This document shows positions 1-9,500 of a stretch of DNA of 33,133 bases, in pieces (position 1 is the first letter of the stretch; each line of letters opens with the position of its first letter). The stretch spans positions 1-33,133 of the forward strand of contig BDIP01000079.1 in the NCBI GenBank assembly GCA_003568945.1, read 5' to 3'. The notes beneath the pieces were generated by a model. That model was not told the DNA's origin. It worked only from the letters and a program-made list of their open reading frames with translations, and searched no databases. This stretch comes from Kipferlia bialata (Eukaryota > Fornicata). A program made the translations under genes and the position numbers.

Positions 1-1062
1 GGGAGGGGGTATCGGACCTAGGGTCAGACAAGAGAAAGAATATGATGGCAGACAAGAGACATAACTGATGCAAGTAGGAGAGGTAGATAGTGGGAGGAAC
101 GGGCTCCCAAGACTCCATCAGCAAGAGAGACTGCAGATATGTATAAAGAGAGAGAGAAACAACGTACCAGTAATCCTGCATGGTGTGCCATGTATGAAGA
201 CACTCCACTTGACATGATAGACATGGCCTGGGAGACATGGTTGTAGCCATACACAATACCGGCAACCTGAGTTAGAGTATAGTAACACAAACATTTACCT
301 AATAGTGCACGGAAGAAGGGGGGGTTTCAATATTGTACATAGTAGATAAGATCCCCTCCACCCTGCAAAGCATATGGATGGGGGAGAGATAGCTATCTAT
401 ATATGAATATTATATATACACAAACACAAATTGAATAGATAGTATATACATGCCAACGGATATGACCCCCTCCATCCTGCAAACAAAACATGGTAGGGGC
501 CCATAGGGAATATCACATATAGAGGAAGCATACCAGTGGGAACGATCCTCTCCACCCTGCAAAGAATATGGTGGGGGCAAAGAGAACACACATCAGACGC
601 TTCATGGGTGTGTCGAGTTCCTAGCAGTAAGGGTACTGACTAAGAGAGAGAGAGAGAGGGCGAGTGGGGGGGACGGGGGGGGAGAGATAGAAGACACTTC
701 ACTTGGGCTCACATTCATGTCCCAAAACGTACCAGGAACCATGCCGTGTCTGCTGCCCCCCCACTGCTGTGTGCAAAGACCATCATGAAGACACCGAAGC
801 CACGGGCCACGTCCCTAGGGGTGGGAGACATATGTGGACATACATATATACATAGAGAGTGGGGGGGGAGTGAAGACACCTAAGCCACGGGCCACGTCCT
901 AGGGGTGAGAGGGATATATGTAGTATATGTACTATTTACACAAAGGGCGAGAGGGAGACAGATGGGACACCGAATCCACGGGCCAGGTCCAAGGGATAAG
1001 TCATGTGTTGACATATAAATATGTATCGAGAGAGACAGACAAACATGGTAGGTGGGAGAGAA

Positions 1063-1096
<34 letters not shown>

Positions 1097-1364
1097 GTAA
1101 AACATATGGTTGGCGGGGGAGAGAGGTAGAGAGAGAGCCAAGTAAGAGTGTTTGTGTGAAGTTCACACTGTGAACTTGGGTGGCCAGCATATATATATGG
1201 AAGACACACATATAGAGTAGACTAGAGAGGATAGAGAGAGAAGTACACTCTATGAGTCTAAGTGGCCCATCCTAAAGGGAGGGAGGGAAACGAGAGTGGA
1301 AGAGGGAGATATATATAGTGTGAGGAATTGAGACCGAGAGAACCTGACTATCAGTCTGGGGTAA

Positions 1365-1410
<46 letters not shown>

Positions 1411-1553
1411 ACTCACATTGACACCAGCCTCTGTGGCCCATCCCACTTGGGCTGTGGCCAGAACAAGTCCCTCATCCATGTCCAGTAGACACCCAGGGCA
1501 TGTTTTACACTCACACTCTCTCTCTGCCGCTCCCTCTCTCTTGTCCCACTCAT
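1..1553 (-). CDS. Membrane acyltransferase-like protein, 5' part (partial at left edge)
   Basis: Four exons join in phase on the minus strand: 1553-1417, 814-733, 266-168 and 130 to the window edge. The ATG at 1553 opens a basic, Arg/Glu-rich leader of about 25 residues. Across the first junction the protein reads RLVSMDVARGFGVFMMVFAH. This is the DxxRG-plus-first-helix signature seen at the N-terminus of several membrane acyltransferase groups (HGSNAT/DUF1624-like, acyltransferase-3, YeiB-like). Exon 3 (VAGIVYGYNH...) and exon 4, with a hydrophobic run LCLLSAIIFFLL, look like further membrane segments. Phases are 2, 0 and 0. Intron 1 (602 nt) and intron 2 (466 nt) are unusually long for this window and carry GA/CT tracts and copies of exon-edge sequence. 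The family call rests on one motif. The gene may hold extra microexons I could not prove. Confidence 0.45.
350..564 (-). repeat. Three microexon-like repeats inside an intron
   Basis: Three diverged copies lie at 350-370, 464-483 and 544-564. On the minus strand each reads as a TTTGCAG acceptor-like end followed by G(G/A)TGGAGRGGRTC, and two of the three then meet a GTATGC or GTACAA donor-like step. Spacing is 80-115 nt. They fall within intron 2 of the acyltransferase-like gene. They could be spliced microexons or decoys; no copy keeps phase in an obvious way. Confidence 0.5.
791..990 (-). repeat. Echoes of an exon 5' edge
   Basis: The acceptor plus start of exon 2 of the acyltransferase-like gene (791-818) recurs at 875-902 and 967-990, sharing CCACGGGCCA(C/G)GTCC. 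Only the first copy continues into a long open exon; the others soon lose coding sense. The copies are upstream, within intron 1. Confidence 0.65.
1065..1407. repeat. GA/CT microsatellites
   Basis: Two (AG)n tracts lie at 1065-1095 and 1369-1407 on the plus strand. They read as (CT)n on the sense strand of the minus-strand gene. The second begins just inside the donor side of intron 1. A further (CT)n run lies on the plus strand at 1886-1907. Apparent Ser/Leu or Arg/Glu open frames here are produced by the repeat. Confidence 0.9.
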
Positions 1554-1858
1554 GAGGGTGGTCAGGATGCAACTAGGTGTGGTGCCCACTCTCTCACTCT
1601 CTCACTCCACTACCCTGTTCGCGTATCACTCTCTGCGGAAACAACAGGACTAGTCTTGAAGTGGCCTAACACTGATCAGACTGTCTATGAGTAGGTAGTG
1701 CAGGGGGGGTCATAGGGGGAGAGAGTACTATACAGTTGCGGGTATCTATATACATACACATGGATGACAATATTTGACACATTGAGAGTGAAGGGATGGT
1801 TACCCACCTTAGACAGCCACACAGTCGCTCTCTACCTGAGTGTGGAGGTAGCCGATCC

Positions 1859-2038
1859 CATCTGTATGCTGTGACCCTACATACATCTCTCTCTCTCTCT
1901 CTCTCTCATCCGTCTGTCACTAAGCGTGTAGGTGCAACCACTCATGAACACACCGATTAGGAAGAGGGGGGGGGGGGCATCACACAAGGGAAGGGTCTGG
2001 GGTCTCCAGCCTCTCACTCACATCTGTATGCAGTGACC
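1859..2038 (-). repeat. Echo of the eIF5A-like gene's last exon edge
   Basis: CATCTGTATGCWGTGACC occurs at 2021-2038, the end of the coding exon beside a GTGAGT step, and again at 1859-1876 with one mismatch. The second copy is about 160 nt downstream of the gene. It matches the exon-edge copying seen elsewhere in the window. Confidence 0.6.
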
Positions 2039-2508
2039 ACCTCCCTGTCCATGCACCTACGCACAGTGACATAGACAGACAGACCATCCTCCAGGCCCTT
2101 ACGCACGCCCTCACCCACCCATGCATCACACACAGTGATATCAGTCTCACACCCATCATCCAAGTACACAACAGTGCCAGTGTCTCTCTCTGCATACAGA
2201 GCCGGGTACTCACACTCTGTCAGCATGGGTGTATTTACGTATGTGTCAGCAGATAGCTCTGCATCTACCACCTCCCCACTCATCACGTCCCTGCCCCGGA
2301 CTGATACAGTAGCCATGGGTGTAATGTTCCTGGATCAGCACACTAAAGAAAATGATAGTGAGGTATATAGTGTAATAGAGTATACTCTGCTGTACCTGGT
2401 TGAGTGTATGACATCGAATACTTGTACTGGATGCCCCTCCAACTCAACCACATCACCGACAGATAGGTCATAAGCCAAAGTGTGTGGTCTAGCGTCTAGG
2501 GATGCCAT
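2014..2508 (-). CDS. eIF5A-like protein without the hypusine-loop lysine
   Basis: Two exons (2508-2396 and 2329-2014) joined across a 66-nt intron in phase 2 give 142 residues; eIF5A is usually about 155. The order of features follows eIF5A: a short N-terminus; GDVVELEGHPVQVFDV matching the GFVVLKGRPCKIVEM strand region; the loop; VSVRGRDVMSG matching VHLVGIDIFTG; then a second beta-rich half ending GLSVYVTVRRCMDREVVTAY, like the family's ILITVLSAMTEEAAVAIK. In eIF5A the loop between the first two strands is STSKTGKHGHA and its lysine becomes hypusine. Here the loop reads HSTRNITPMA, has no lysine, and is where the intron sits. The whole protein has one lysine and is acidic. A GTGAGTGAG donor-like step overlaps the stop, so an alternative C-terminal exon is possible. 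Confidence 0.68.
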
Positions 2509-2835
2509 CACATGCACCCTGTGCAGACTCTATGACTATAGAGAGACATATATATATGAGAATGACTATATACGTTTGAAATGGTCAATCTCATAAACCC
2601 TTTTGGTCAGGTGTGAATGACTCCAGTATTCTGGGCCATAGTCACCTTTTACCAGCGTATAGAGGTAAGGCCGGAGTTATTCGTTGCAGTAGAACTAGTA
2701 TTGTTTGAGTGGGCATCTAATAATATCTTTAGAAGCCAGTCTGGTCCACTATCTATGATATCCGACGAGCCAGTCGGATATCCGATCTTGCCTTCTGGGT
2801 GATGTTGTCTAACACTCCTTCACCCATACATAGCG
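2509..2835. other. Intergenic, divergent promoter interval
   Basis: This lies between the minus-strand eIF5A-like start and the plus-strand gene at 2836. It is AT-richer than its flanks and has no open frame with coding character. It probably holds 5' ends for both genes. I see no recognisable motif. Confidence 0.6.
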
Positions 2836-3573
2836 ATGTCACACCACACTATCGTTGAGAGAGAGAGTGAAGCGTCCACATCTGGGGTCTCCTGCCTGTA
2901 CCCGTCCCCCATCTACCCCTCTAGTGACACTCCCGCCTGGATGTGTGTATCTGAGTCTGGTGCACTTGATACAGTGACCGGGGGCGGAGTATGTACCAGC
3001 ACAGATAGCAGTGGCACCAATGGTGAGAGCAATGGACCTCTCAAGTGGATTGAGGGTGACCTTTGTATGAACAACTTGAGTCTGGGTGAGTGGGCAGAGG
3101 GTATGGGGGAGGAGTACAGACATGTGTCAAGTGCAACTCTGGCAGAGGATATGAAGAGTATATCCGACACACAGCACAACCCTGACTGCCACTCTTCTCT
3201 CATCAAGGGGATGCACATTGAGACTGACTCCCCGAGTGAGGGGGAGAGTGATACCCTCAGTGAGGGTCAGTGCTGCAGTTGTCACTCTGCCCCCCTCCCC
3301 CTCCCCCTTCCTCTTCCCCTCCCTCTTCCTCTTGCTGTCCCATGTGCCATCGCAACCAGTGGTCTGCCCCTCCCTCCTGGATACCCCCTCCCACTCTCAA
3401 TGTCTGCTCTGCCCCTTCCCCCTTCCAGTTCCATCAGTCCTGAGTCTGGACTTGACACCATCATTGACCTTGCAACACCAGCACTATCTCTCCCCTCATT
3501 CACCTCTCTCCCAAGTCTGACTGATGCATTCCCAGCATTCAGAGTCGGAACATCGGTACAGCTGTTAGCATAA
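2836..3573 (+). CDS. Ser/Pro/Leu-rich protein, paralogous to the linker of the giant gene
   Basis: A single 245-codon open frame runs from ATG at 2836 to TAA at 3571-3573. No known domain was recognised. Residues 29-36 (SSDTPAWM), a PLKWIEGDLCMNNLSL segment near 70-85, and long PLPLPL runs from about 153 onward match, in the same order, SSSDLPPWM, LDWMQDDWGMGDMSL and PLPLPL in the low-complexity linker of the 6568-14294 gene. This suggests a duplicated fragment turned into a small gene, or an exon of a longer one. The Pro-Leu runs come from CCCCTC/CCTCTT hexamers at about 3289-3345. The protein looks acidic and disordered. It could be non-functional; the open frame and shared motif order argue that it is or was coding. 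Confidence 0.5.
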   Translation: MSHHTIVERESEASTSGVSCLYPSPIYPSSDTPAWMCVSESGALDTVTGGGVCTSTDSSGTNGESNGPLKWIEGDLCMNNLSLGEWAEGMGEEYRHVSSATLAEDMKSISDTQHNPDCHSSLIKGMHIETDSPSEGESDTLSEGQCCSCHSAPLPLPLPLPLPLPLAVPCAIATSGLPLPPGYPLPLSMSALPLPPSSSISPESGLDTIIDLATPALSLPSFTSLPSLTDAFPAFRVGTSVQLLA

Positions 3574-4489
3574 CATAGATTTAGTTTCTGGTATCCAAGA
3601 TTAACCAATCAGCATCACACTTATGCAGTATTAGTAATGTAAACTAGTAATAGAGAGTTAGTACTTAGAAAACTGTTGAGTGATAATGACAATCTATGTC
3701 TGTCGTTGAAACCTGTTCTGGACCAGGACCTGGCTCTACTGTTTACTCCGTGAATCAGAAATGCTATCTGAGATAGCCGATCACGGTTTGGGACTCGAGT
3801 CCACGATAGCTTACAGTATATGGTATACAATGTATACTATACATACATCTCACGTGCGAGGCATCCAATCACAACCCCTAATATTAGGCAGAATGTAGTG
3901 CATCTCTCAGGTGATTTCATACCAGCCAACCCACCGACATAAGGTATGAGCACAGTACCTTAGAGCGAAGAGACTGAAGTAGTAAGTGATACAAGAATAG
4001 GTGGCTGTCAATTTGAGTTGTTCAACACAGTCATCCATACATTGCAAAGGCCCAAGAGATACTGTATGTGTTCAACCTTCACGAGAGAGGTTCGCGGAGA
4101 GCACTGGGTAAATCACTTCAGAAAGGGGGAGAAACAATATATAGCGGGAGACCTGTGTGACGTGGTATTGCATACGTCTACCTCTCTTGACGCAACACAC
4201 ATGAAAACCAGCTACTTAGACACCGTGTCTAAGTTAGACACGTCCCTGAGTCTCAAGCCATAAAAGAGTGTCATTATTCTGGAAGCAACGGAATATATGG
4301 TTCCATCATTGAACTCAATACCGGACACTCGTCCTCCATGGACACATCAGCACCTTGGTGACGGATACACAGGTAAATAGTGTGTTCTATGAGAACTTCT
4401 AAGAACAGTAAGATAAGTCATTTGATAACATTGACGTGTGCATTTTGTACATGCATACCAAGCTTAAGCTAAATACTCTCTCTCATCAA
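3574..4489. other. Intergenic region without a supported gene
   Basis: About 0.9 kb of mixed AT-rich sequence. The longest ATG frame (4018-4263, 81 codons, plus) has no recognised motif and no splice partners. A palindrome with a 1-nt centre lies at 4224-4242 (arms CGTGTCTAA/TTAGACACG). Confidence 0.5.
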
Positions 4490-5566
4490 CTACACTACGG
4501 ACCCTGGTGGGAGTACTCCCCAGCGCTTCTCATCATCTGGATACACCAGTGATCTGTCAATGTAGTGAACCATCCTGCTGTGCTTAACAGAGGATCTCAG
4601 TGCCAGTGCTGGATAGAACATACCATCCGCACACCCGAAGTCCTGGTCTGGAAGCCTTGCGACATCTCCAGAGATAGTGTCGTACATTAACCAGTGGTGT
4701 CTCGACACCACTCCTACGGATGGGTCATAGATACAAGAGGATGAGCTAATCAGCAAGAACTGTCCGAGACTCTGTGTTAGGTAGTTGTTCTCTCTTTCCT
4801 GCTCCAGCGGAGTGTTTGTCTCTCTGCACCAGCCTGAGGTAGGATGAAAGGAAACAACATGCCCATAATGGGCATGTTGTTTCCTTTCCAACCCTAGATA
4901 CATTTTTGCGTAATGGGCCCCATTACGCAAGACTGCGTAGGCACGGTTCCCAATGACACTCATCACGAGCTGCGACAGGCCGGAAATGAACACGAATGCA
5001 GGAGTGTGCACCTTGAGAGTCTTCCATTCAGTTTCATGCCCTTCAGCGGCACCCTCTGTGTCAAGGCACCATGTCTCAAAAAACTGACCGCCCTTTTGCA
5101 CCAGGTAGTACTCGACCACAACATACATGTGTGTGTCAATGCAGAAGTATCTGTGAACCGTGTGACTGATACCTGGGCTACTAGACGTAGTGATTCTGTG
5201 GCCAGCTGTCATTGTATCCAGGTGCAGTAGAGAGATGGAAACCCAGTTTGGAGAATCCAGGTCTACATCCCCAAACACAATCCCTCCTACGCACACAGTG
5301 GGAGTGGAACCCTCCCAAGTGCGACCACGAACACGCTGGTGACTGCCATCAGACAGAAGGGTCCGCATAGCCCAATCAAAAGTCACTTGGGAGTTTGGAA
5401 TTACGTCCACTCCATGTGACCTTCTTGGCTCACTGTGGATGTGTGAGCCCTCGTCAAACTCACTGTGGTCCACGAATATCGAGGGAAGTGGATGAACCAT
5501 CTGTGAGTGAGACGGATGTAGCAGAACTGCGTGGGGCCGTGGATTTGCCGTTGCTATATATATCAC
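4490..5566 (-). CDS. Kelch-like beta-propeller candidate
   Basis: One long minus-strand exon of about 358 codons ends at 4490. The 5' end is uncertain: there is an acceptor-like TATATATAG just upstream of 5553, and the first internal ATG is at 5500, so an upstream exon may exist. The product has alternating hydrophobic strands and segments such as WCLDTEG...TEWKTLKVHTP, YAVLRNG and HHWLMYDTISGDVARLPDQ. The 'label then W/threshold' rhythm of Kelch blades is visible, but the diagnostic double glycines are weak. No transmembrane helix or signal peptide is clear. The coding sequence contains two perfect palindromes, at 4846-4888 and 4906-4930. Role unknown. Confidence 0.5.
   Translation of the reverse strand: MIYIATANPRPHAVLLHPSHSQMVHPLPSIFVDHSEFDEGSHIHSEPRRSHGVDVIPNSQVTFDWAMRTLLSDGSHQRVRGRTWEGSTPTVCVGGIVFGDVDLDSPNWVSISLLHLDTMTAGHRITTSSSPGISHTVHRYFCIDTHMYVVVEYYLVQKGGQFFETWCLDTEGAAEGHETEWKTLKVHTPAFVFISGLSQLVMSVIGNRAYAVLRNGAHYAKMYLGLERKQHAHYGHVVSFHPTSGWCRETNTPLEQERENNYLTQSLGQFLLISSSSCIYDPSVGVVSRHHWLMYDTISGDVARLPDQDFGCADGMFYPALALRSSVKHSRMVHYIDRSLVYPDDEKRWGVLPPGSVV
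4846..4888. repeat. 43-nt perfect palindrome inside coding sequence
   Basis: The 21-nt arms 4846-4866 and 4868-4888 are exact reverse complements around a single A at 4867. It lies within the Kelch-like exon and keeps the frame open. Confidence 0.95.
4906..4930. repeat. 25-nt perfect palindrome inside coding sequence
   Basis: Arms TTGCGTAATGGG (4906-4917) and CCCATTACGCAA (4919-4930) flank one C. It lies 17 nt from the 43-nt palindrome in the same exon. Confidence 0.95.
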
Positions 5567-6567
5567 TTTAAGGTGTATTCGACACTCTAGTAATGAGAGA
5601 TGGCTTCAGACTATATCAATCACTGTAAAGGTCCCACTATTCTGTTGTGGGAAGCGGTTGTCCCATGAGACACGTAATAAAACAAACAAATACGGACATG
5701 AAAGTATGCGAATACAACAAACTCAAGAGATTGAGAGAGAAAGAGAGACATCCAGAGAGAGGGAGAGTCTCCATTGGAGACATTGAGGGTTACTGTAGAC
5801 ACTCAAGGGAGAATGACAGGACTAGTGTAATCGGTTCCATTGATACACCTTCCCATATACTTAGGTAAACACACTAACACAGGCATTGTGGGGTGAGCTG
5901 TGGAGTTAGGTATCCCAGGAAAATTGTATACATGTCAAGAGTGATATAGTAGGATACTTACGGGTGGGACTGTCTCCGTTTTCGTTCCACTGCTCTTATT
6001 TGTACTCTTGTTTGCTTAACAGTGGTACAACTAAGCATTCTATAAGGGTGTCTGACCCTACACGTGGTATGTGTATTGCAAACTCACGCAATGAACTTGA
6101 TTCGCACGTGGACCTTCCCCCTGCCAATACGTTGCCAATACCTCTCTCTCAGCCCTAACTCACACAGTAGCCACTATAATACATCTGGATACCTAGAAGC
6201 TGTACCTAACGGGATTGTCGTCAATAGAGAGACCGGTACATATAGAGCCAGAAGTAACTGAGGGTATCTCTCTGGAAACTGAACCTTCTCTCTGTAACCA
6301 TAATTCAGGCACCCGCTTGAACCTGTCAGCGGGAACAGTATCTCAAGGATTCATACATCTGTCTGAGTTAGCGACATGTATACCCATGTCTCTGTAACCC
6401 AACAAACCGTTTGTAGTAATGTATAGTCTATATAGTGTACCGTATGCTGCAACGGCAACATATAGTGTACTGAACAACATATTCAACAATTCTTTCACGC
6501 CTGTGTCTATTGCGAATGAACAATGTGCAGTCCGAAGAACATATGAGCCTACATGTGTCACAGTATA
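5567..6567. other. Intergenic region without a supported gene
   Basis: About 1 kb between two minus-strand genes. Several overlapping short frames occur on both strands (for example 5620-5802 minus, 6419-6844 plus), but none has a domain or a phase-consistent splice partner. Part of the first may belong to the 5' end of the Kelch-like gene. Confidence 0.5.
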
Positions 6568-9500
6568 TTACATCTTCTTGTTCCAGTTACACCTCCTGGA
6601 CAGTGCCAGCAGACTCTGTCTGTCCTGTGCTGACACTAGGGAGGTGGGCTCAGCCACACACCCCGGCCTGCCCTTCCATCTCATCATGTCAGCTACACTA
6701 TACACACACTTGGAGACGTTGGTACTAGGAAGTGTGCCACTCTCAGTCCTCTGTGCTAGTCTCTCTGTCAATAGTGCCATGACCTCCTCGTACCGGGCCT
6801 CTCTCTCCCTCTCTGCCTCTCCAAACTGGTCCCCCTCTATCTGATTATCAGTAAATACACACATGTATATATAAGAAAAGAAAGATGAATAATACAAAAG
6901 AAACAAAAGAGTCTAAGTATATATATAGCCCTGCTACTCATACCTGTGGACACACATCATCCAGGTCCATGACCCTCAGTGTACTGTTGCCTATGTAAGT
7001 GGTGTCATCTGGTAGTATGAAGGCGGCGTCAGCAGACGACCCCAAGTGGAGTGATGATAGGAGAGACTGCATCTCAGGAGTGTCCTGTGGCACTATCCCC
7101 TTCCCCTTGCCCTTCCTCTTGCTCCTCTTCTTGGCACCCTTATCGTCTATCTGCTCTCCCTCTGCTGGTATGTCAGTCAACTCCTCAGGTGCTGATGTGT
7201 CGAGTAGTGTCTGATACCACTGGCCACACATCCTCTGCCTCTCCTGTGATGTAGGTGTGGTGTCTCCATACACAACCAGGTTGAGGTCAGGCAGGTACAC
7301 TCTACAGAGTGCTTCAGCGATCACAGGAGATACCTTCTGAGGCACCACAGCTAAGGTACAGTCCATGAGGAGGCGGGCCAGCTTAGCAGTTGTCCCACCT
7401 CCTGTGAGTGAGCCCTTGTCCATGCATACCAGTAGCACAGATGGGTCAGGTCTGAGAGGGTGTCCCGTCAGCGGGAACGCACCCACAGTCACATCGGATC
7501 CTGCATCTTCGTCCTCTAGTGCAGACCGGACACAAAACAGCCCCTCCTCCCTTGAGACATCGGCAACAATCACAGCCTCCACCCCGTACCCTCCCTCTCT
7601 CTCCCTCTCATCCTGAGGGTCTAACTGACACACCAGCTCAGCGTACATATCCTCAGTGGGGACACAAGAGAAGCTGGCGAACCCCCCATCGACATCTGCC
7701 TGTACATCAAGGGGCGCCTCTGTACTGGGAAGAGAGGGTACCATGGGTAGTGGCATGGGAAGAGGTAGGGGCAGAGGGGCAACGTCCTGGGTCTGGGATG
7801 TGGTGTGCATATATACTGGTAGGGGTAGCATAGATACTGGTAGGGGCAGTGGCGGTTTGGCGTCAGGAGCTCTAGCACCAGATGATGCGGCAGGTGGCAG
7901 GGTGGTAGCGGGTGTGGGTAGCGCCAGAGGAGGTGCTACACTAGTGGTGGGAAGGGAAGCTGGTGCACTAACTAGTGGGCCTGTTGGGGGAAGGGAAGTC
8001 CTGTCAGCACCTCTAAGAGGCTCACTACGTACTGGCTCTGTGGTTCTGTCTCCCGTCCCATCTTCTCCCCCCACCTCCTTCTGGCTGAGAGAGAGGGGAT
8101 TGTCGTCCTCCGGTCCCTCCACTATCACCTCATCCAGCACATCCACCTCTGTAACTGCCTCACTCCCTTCACAACAGTCCAGATCCAGACTCATGTCTCC
8201 CATACCCCAGTCATCCTGCATCCAGTCCAGGGTACCTAGACTGTCAAAAGAGTCACTAGCACCAGCATCACCACCATGTACTGTGACAGACGGGGCGTCT
8301 GCTGTAGGCTGCATCCATGGGGGAAGGTCCGAGGAGGATGGGCAGACAGAAGACTCACACACACCAACGCTACTAGGTGCATCATCGTAAGAGGTCTCAG
8401 CCAGAGTAGTGTCTCCTGTCTCAATCTCTCGAGTGGGAGAAGGGCCTGGTAACGACTGTGCGACCGCAAGTGTCTCTCCTGTGGTGTCGGCAACAACCAC
8501 AGGTGCACCCATCGAAGAGACTGGTCCCGAGACAGTCTCCCCTCCAGCCTCACTCTCCACAGAGGCATCAGCTACACTCCTACCCTCAGCGGCGTCAGGT
8601 GGTATTAGTCCACTCACAGCTGGGACACTCTCCTTCTCTTGTCCTCCAGTGATACAAACAGGCATCGGAGGGACCTCTTCAGACTGAGTTGTACACTCCA
8701 CCACCTCTCTGTAACTCACATCATCAGCGTCAGCACCAGTATCAACCACTGGTTGCACATATACAGTAGGCTGGAACCCCTCGAAGAAGACGGGTAGGGA
8801 CCTGTCACCCTGTCCAACAGGTAGCTGGACTAGAAGGTCACCACCTACTATGATACTCTCCTTGTACTCCCTGTCATCCTCATCCATTGATGCCATAGAC
8901 TTCCTGTATGCATCAACATGCCGCTGCAATCTCTTGGTAATGGGTGAGTACTTGATCCCCCCAGCCTCCCGCACACCACCAGGTCCAAGCACAACCCTCA
9001 GGCCCCTAGTGTCACTGCCCAGTATGTCTAACAGTCTGCTCACAAGCGCAGAGCGACGGGTCCCATGTCCCTGTATATCACTGAGAGAGCAGACGAGTAC
9101 ACTGCTCCTAGAGATTGCCTTGCGGCCTGCCCTGTTCATCATAGCCTTGTCTGTCTTAAACGTCGAAACGTCAAGGCATCCCACACCCATCCCACCGATC
9201 TTGGCGCACCACTCCTTGACCTCAGAGTAGGGGCCCTTGCCAAGCGCCAGTAAATACACGTCAGTCTCCGGCATCGTGTAGGATTCCACTGGCTTTGGCA
9301 TGTGACGTGCAGAGTGATGGACGAGCAGGTGGTGTGTGACCAGGGCATAGAAGTGGGGCGGGGTGAGGTCAATGGTCTTGCGAGTCTCCAGGAGGTATTG
9401 GTATGACACCATTCCAAACTGCTTGCAGTGGGGTCTCCTCGGAACCTCTGACATGTGTGGAATATAGTTGTCGTGTACCTTTCCGCCCATAGCACTGCAG

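Noticed and set aside
880-1572. Ser/Leu-rich and Arg/Glu-rich short proteins
   Set aside because: Produced by (CT)n/(GA)n microsatellites, apart from the real first exon at 1553-1417.
3719-3800. tRNA-like fold containing GGACTCGAGTCC
   Set aside because: The palindrome mimics a T-arm, but no cloverleaf with D-arm and anticodon stem can be drawn on either strand.
4018-4263. 81-codon plus-strand frame as a gene
   Set aside because: No domain, no splice partners and no flanking signals.
7656-8390. 244-codon plus-strand frame
   Set aside because: Antisense to the Ser/Pro-rich linker of the modular gene, with low-complexity composition in both directions.
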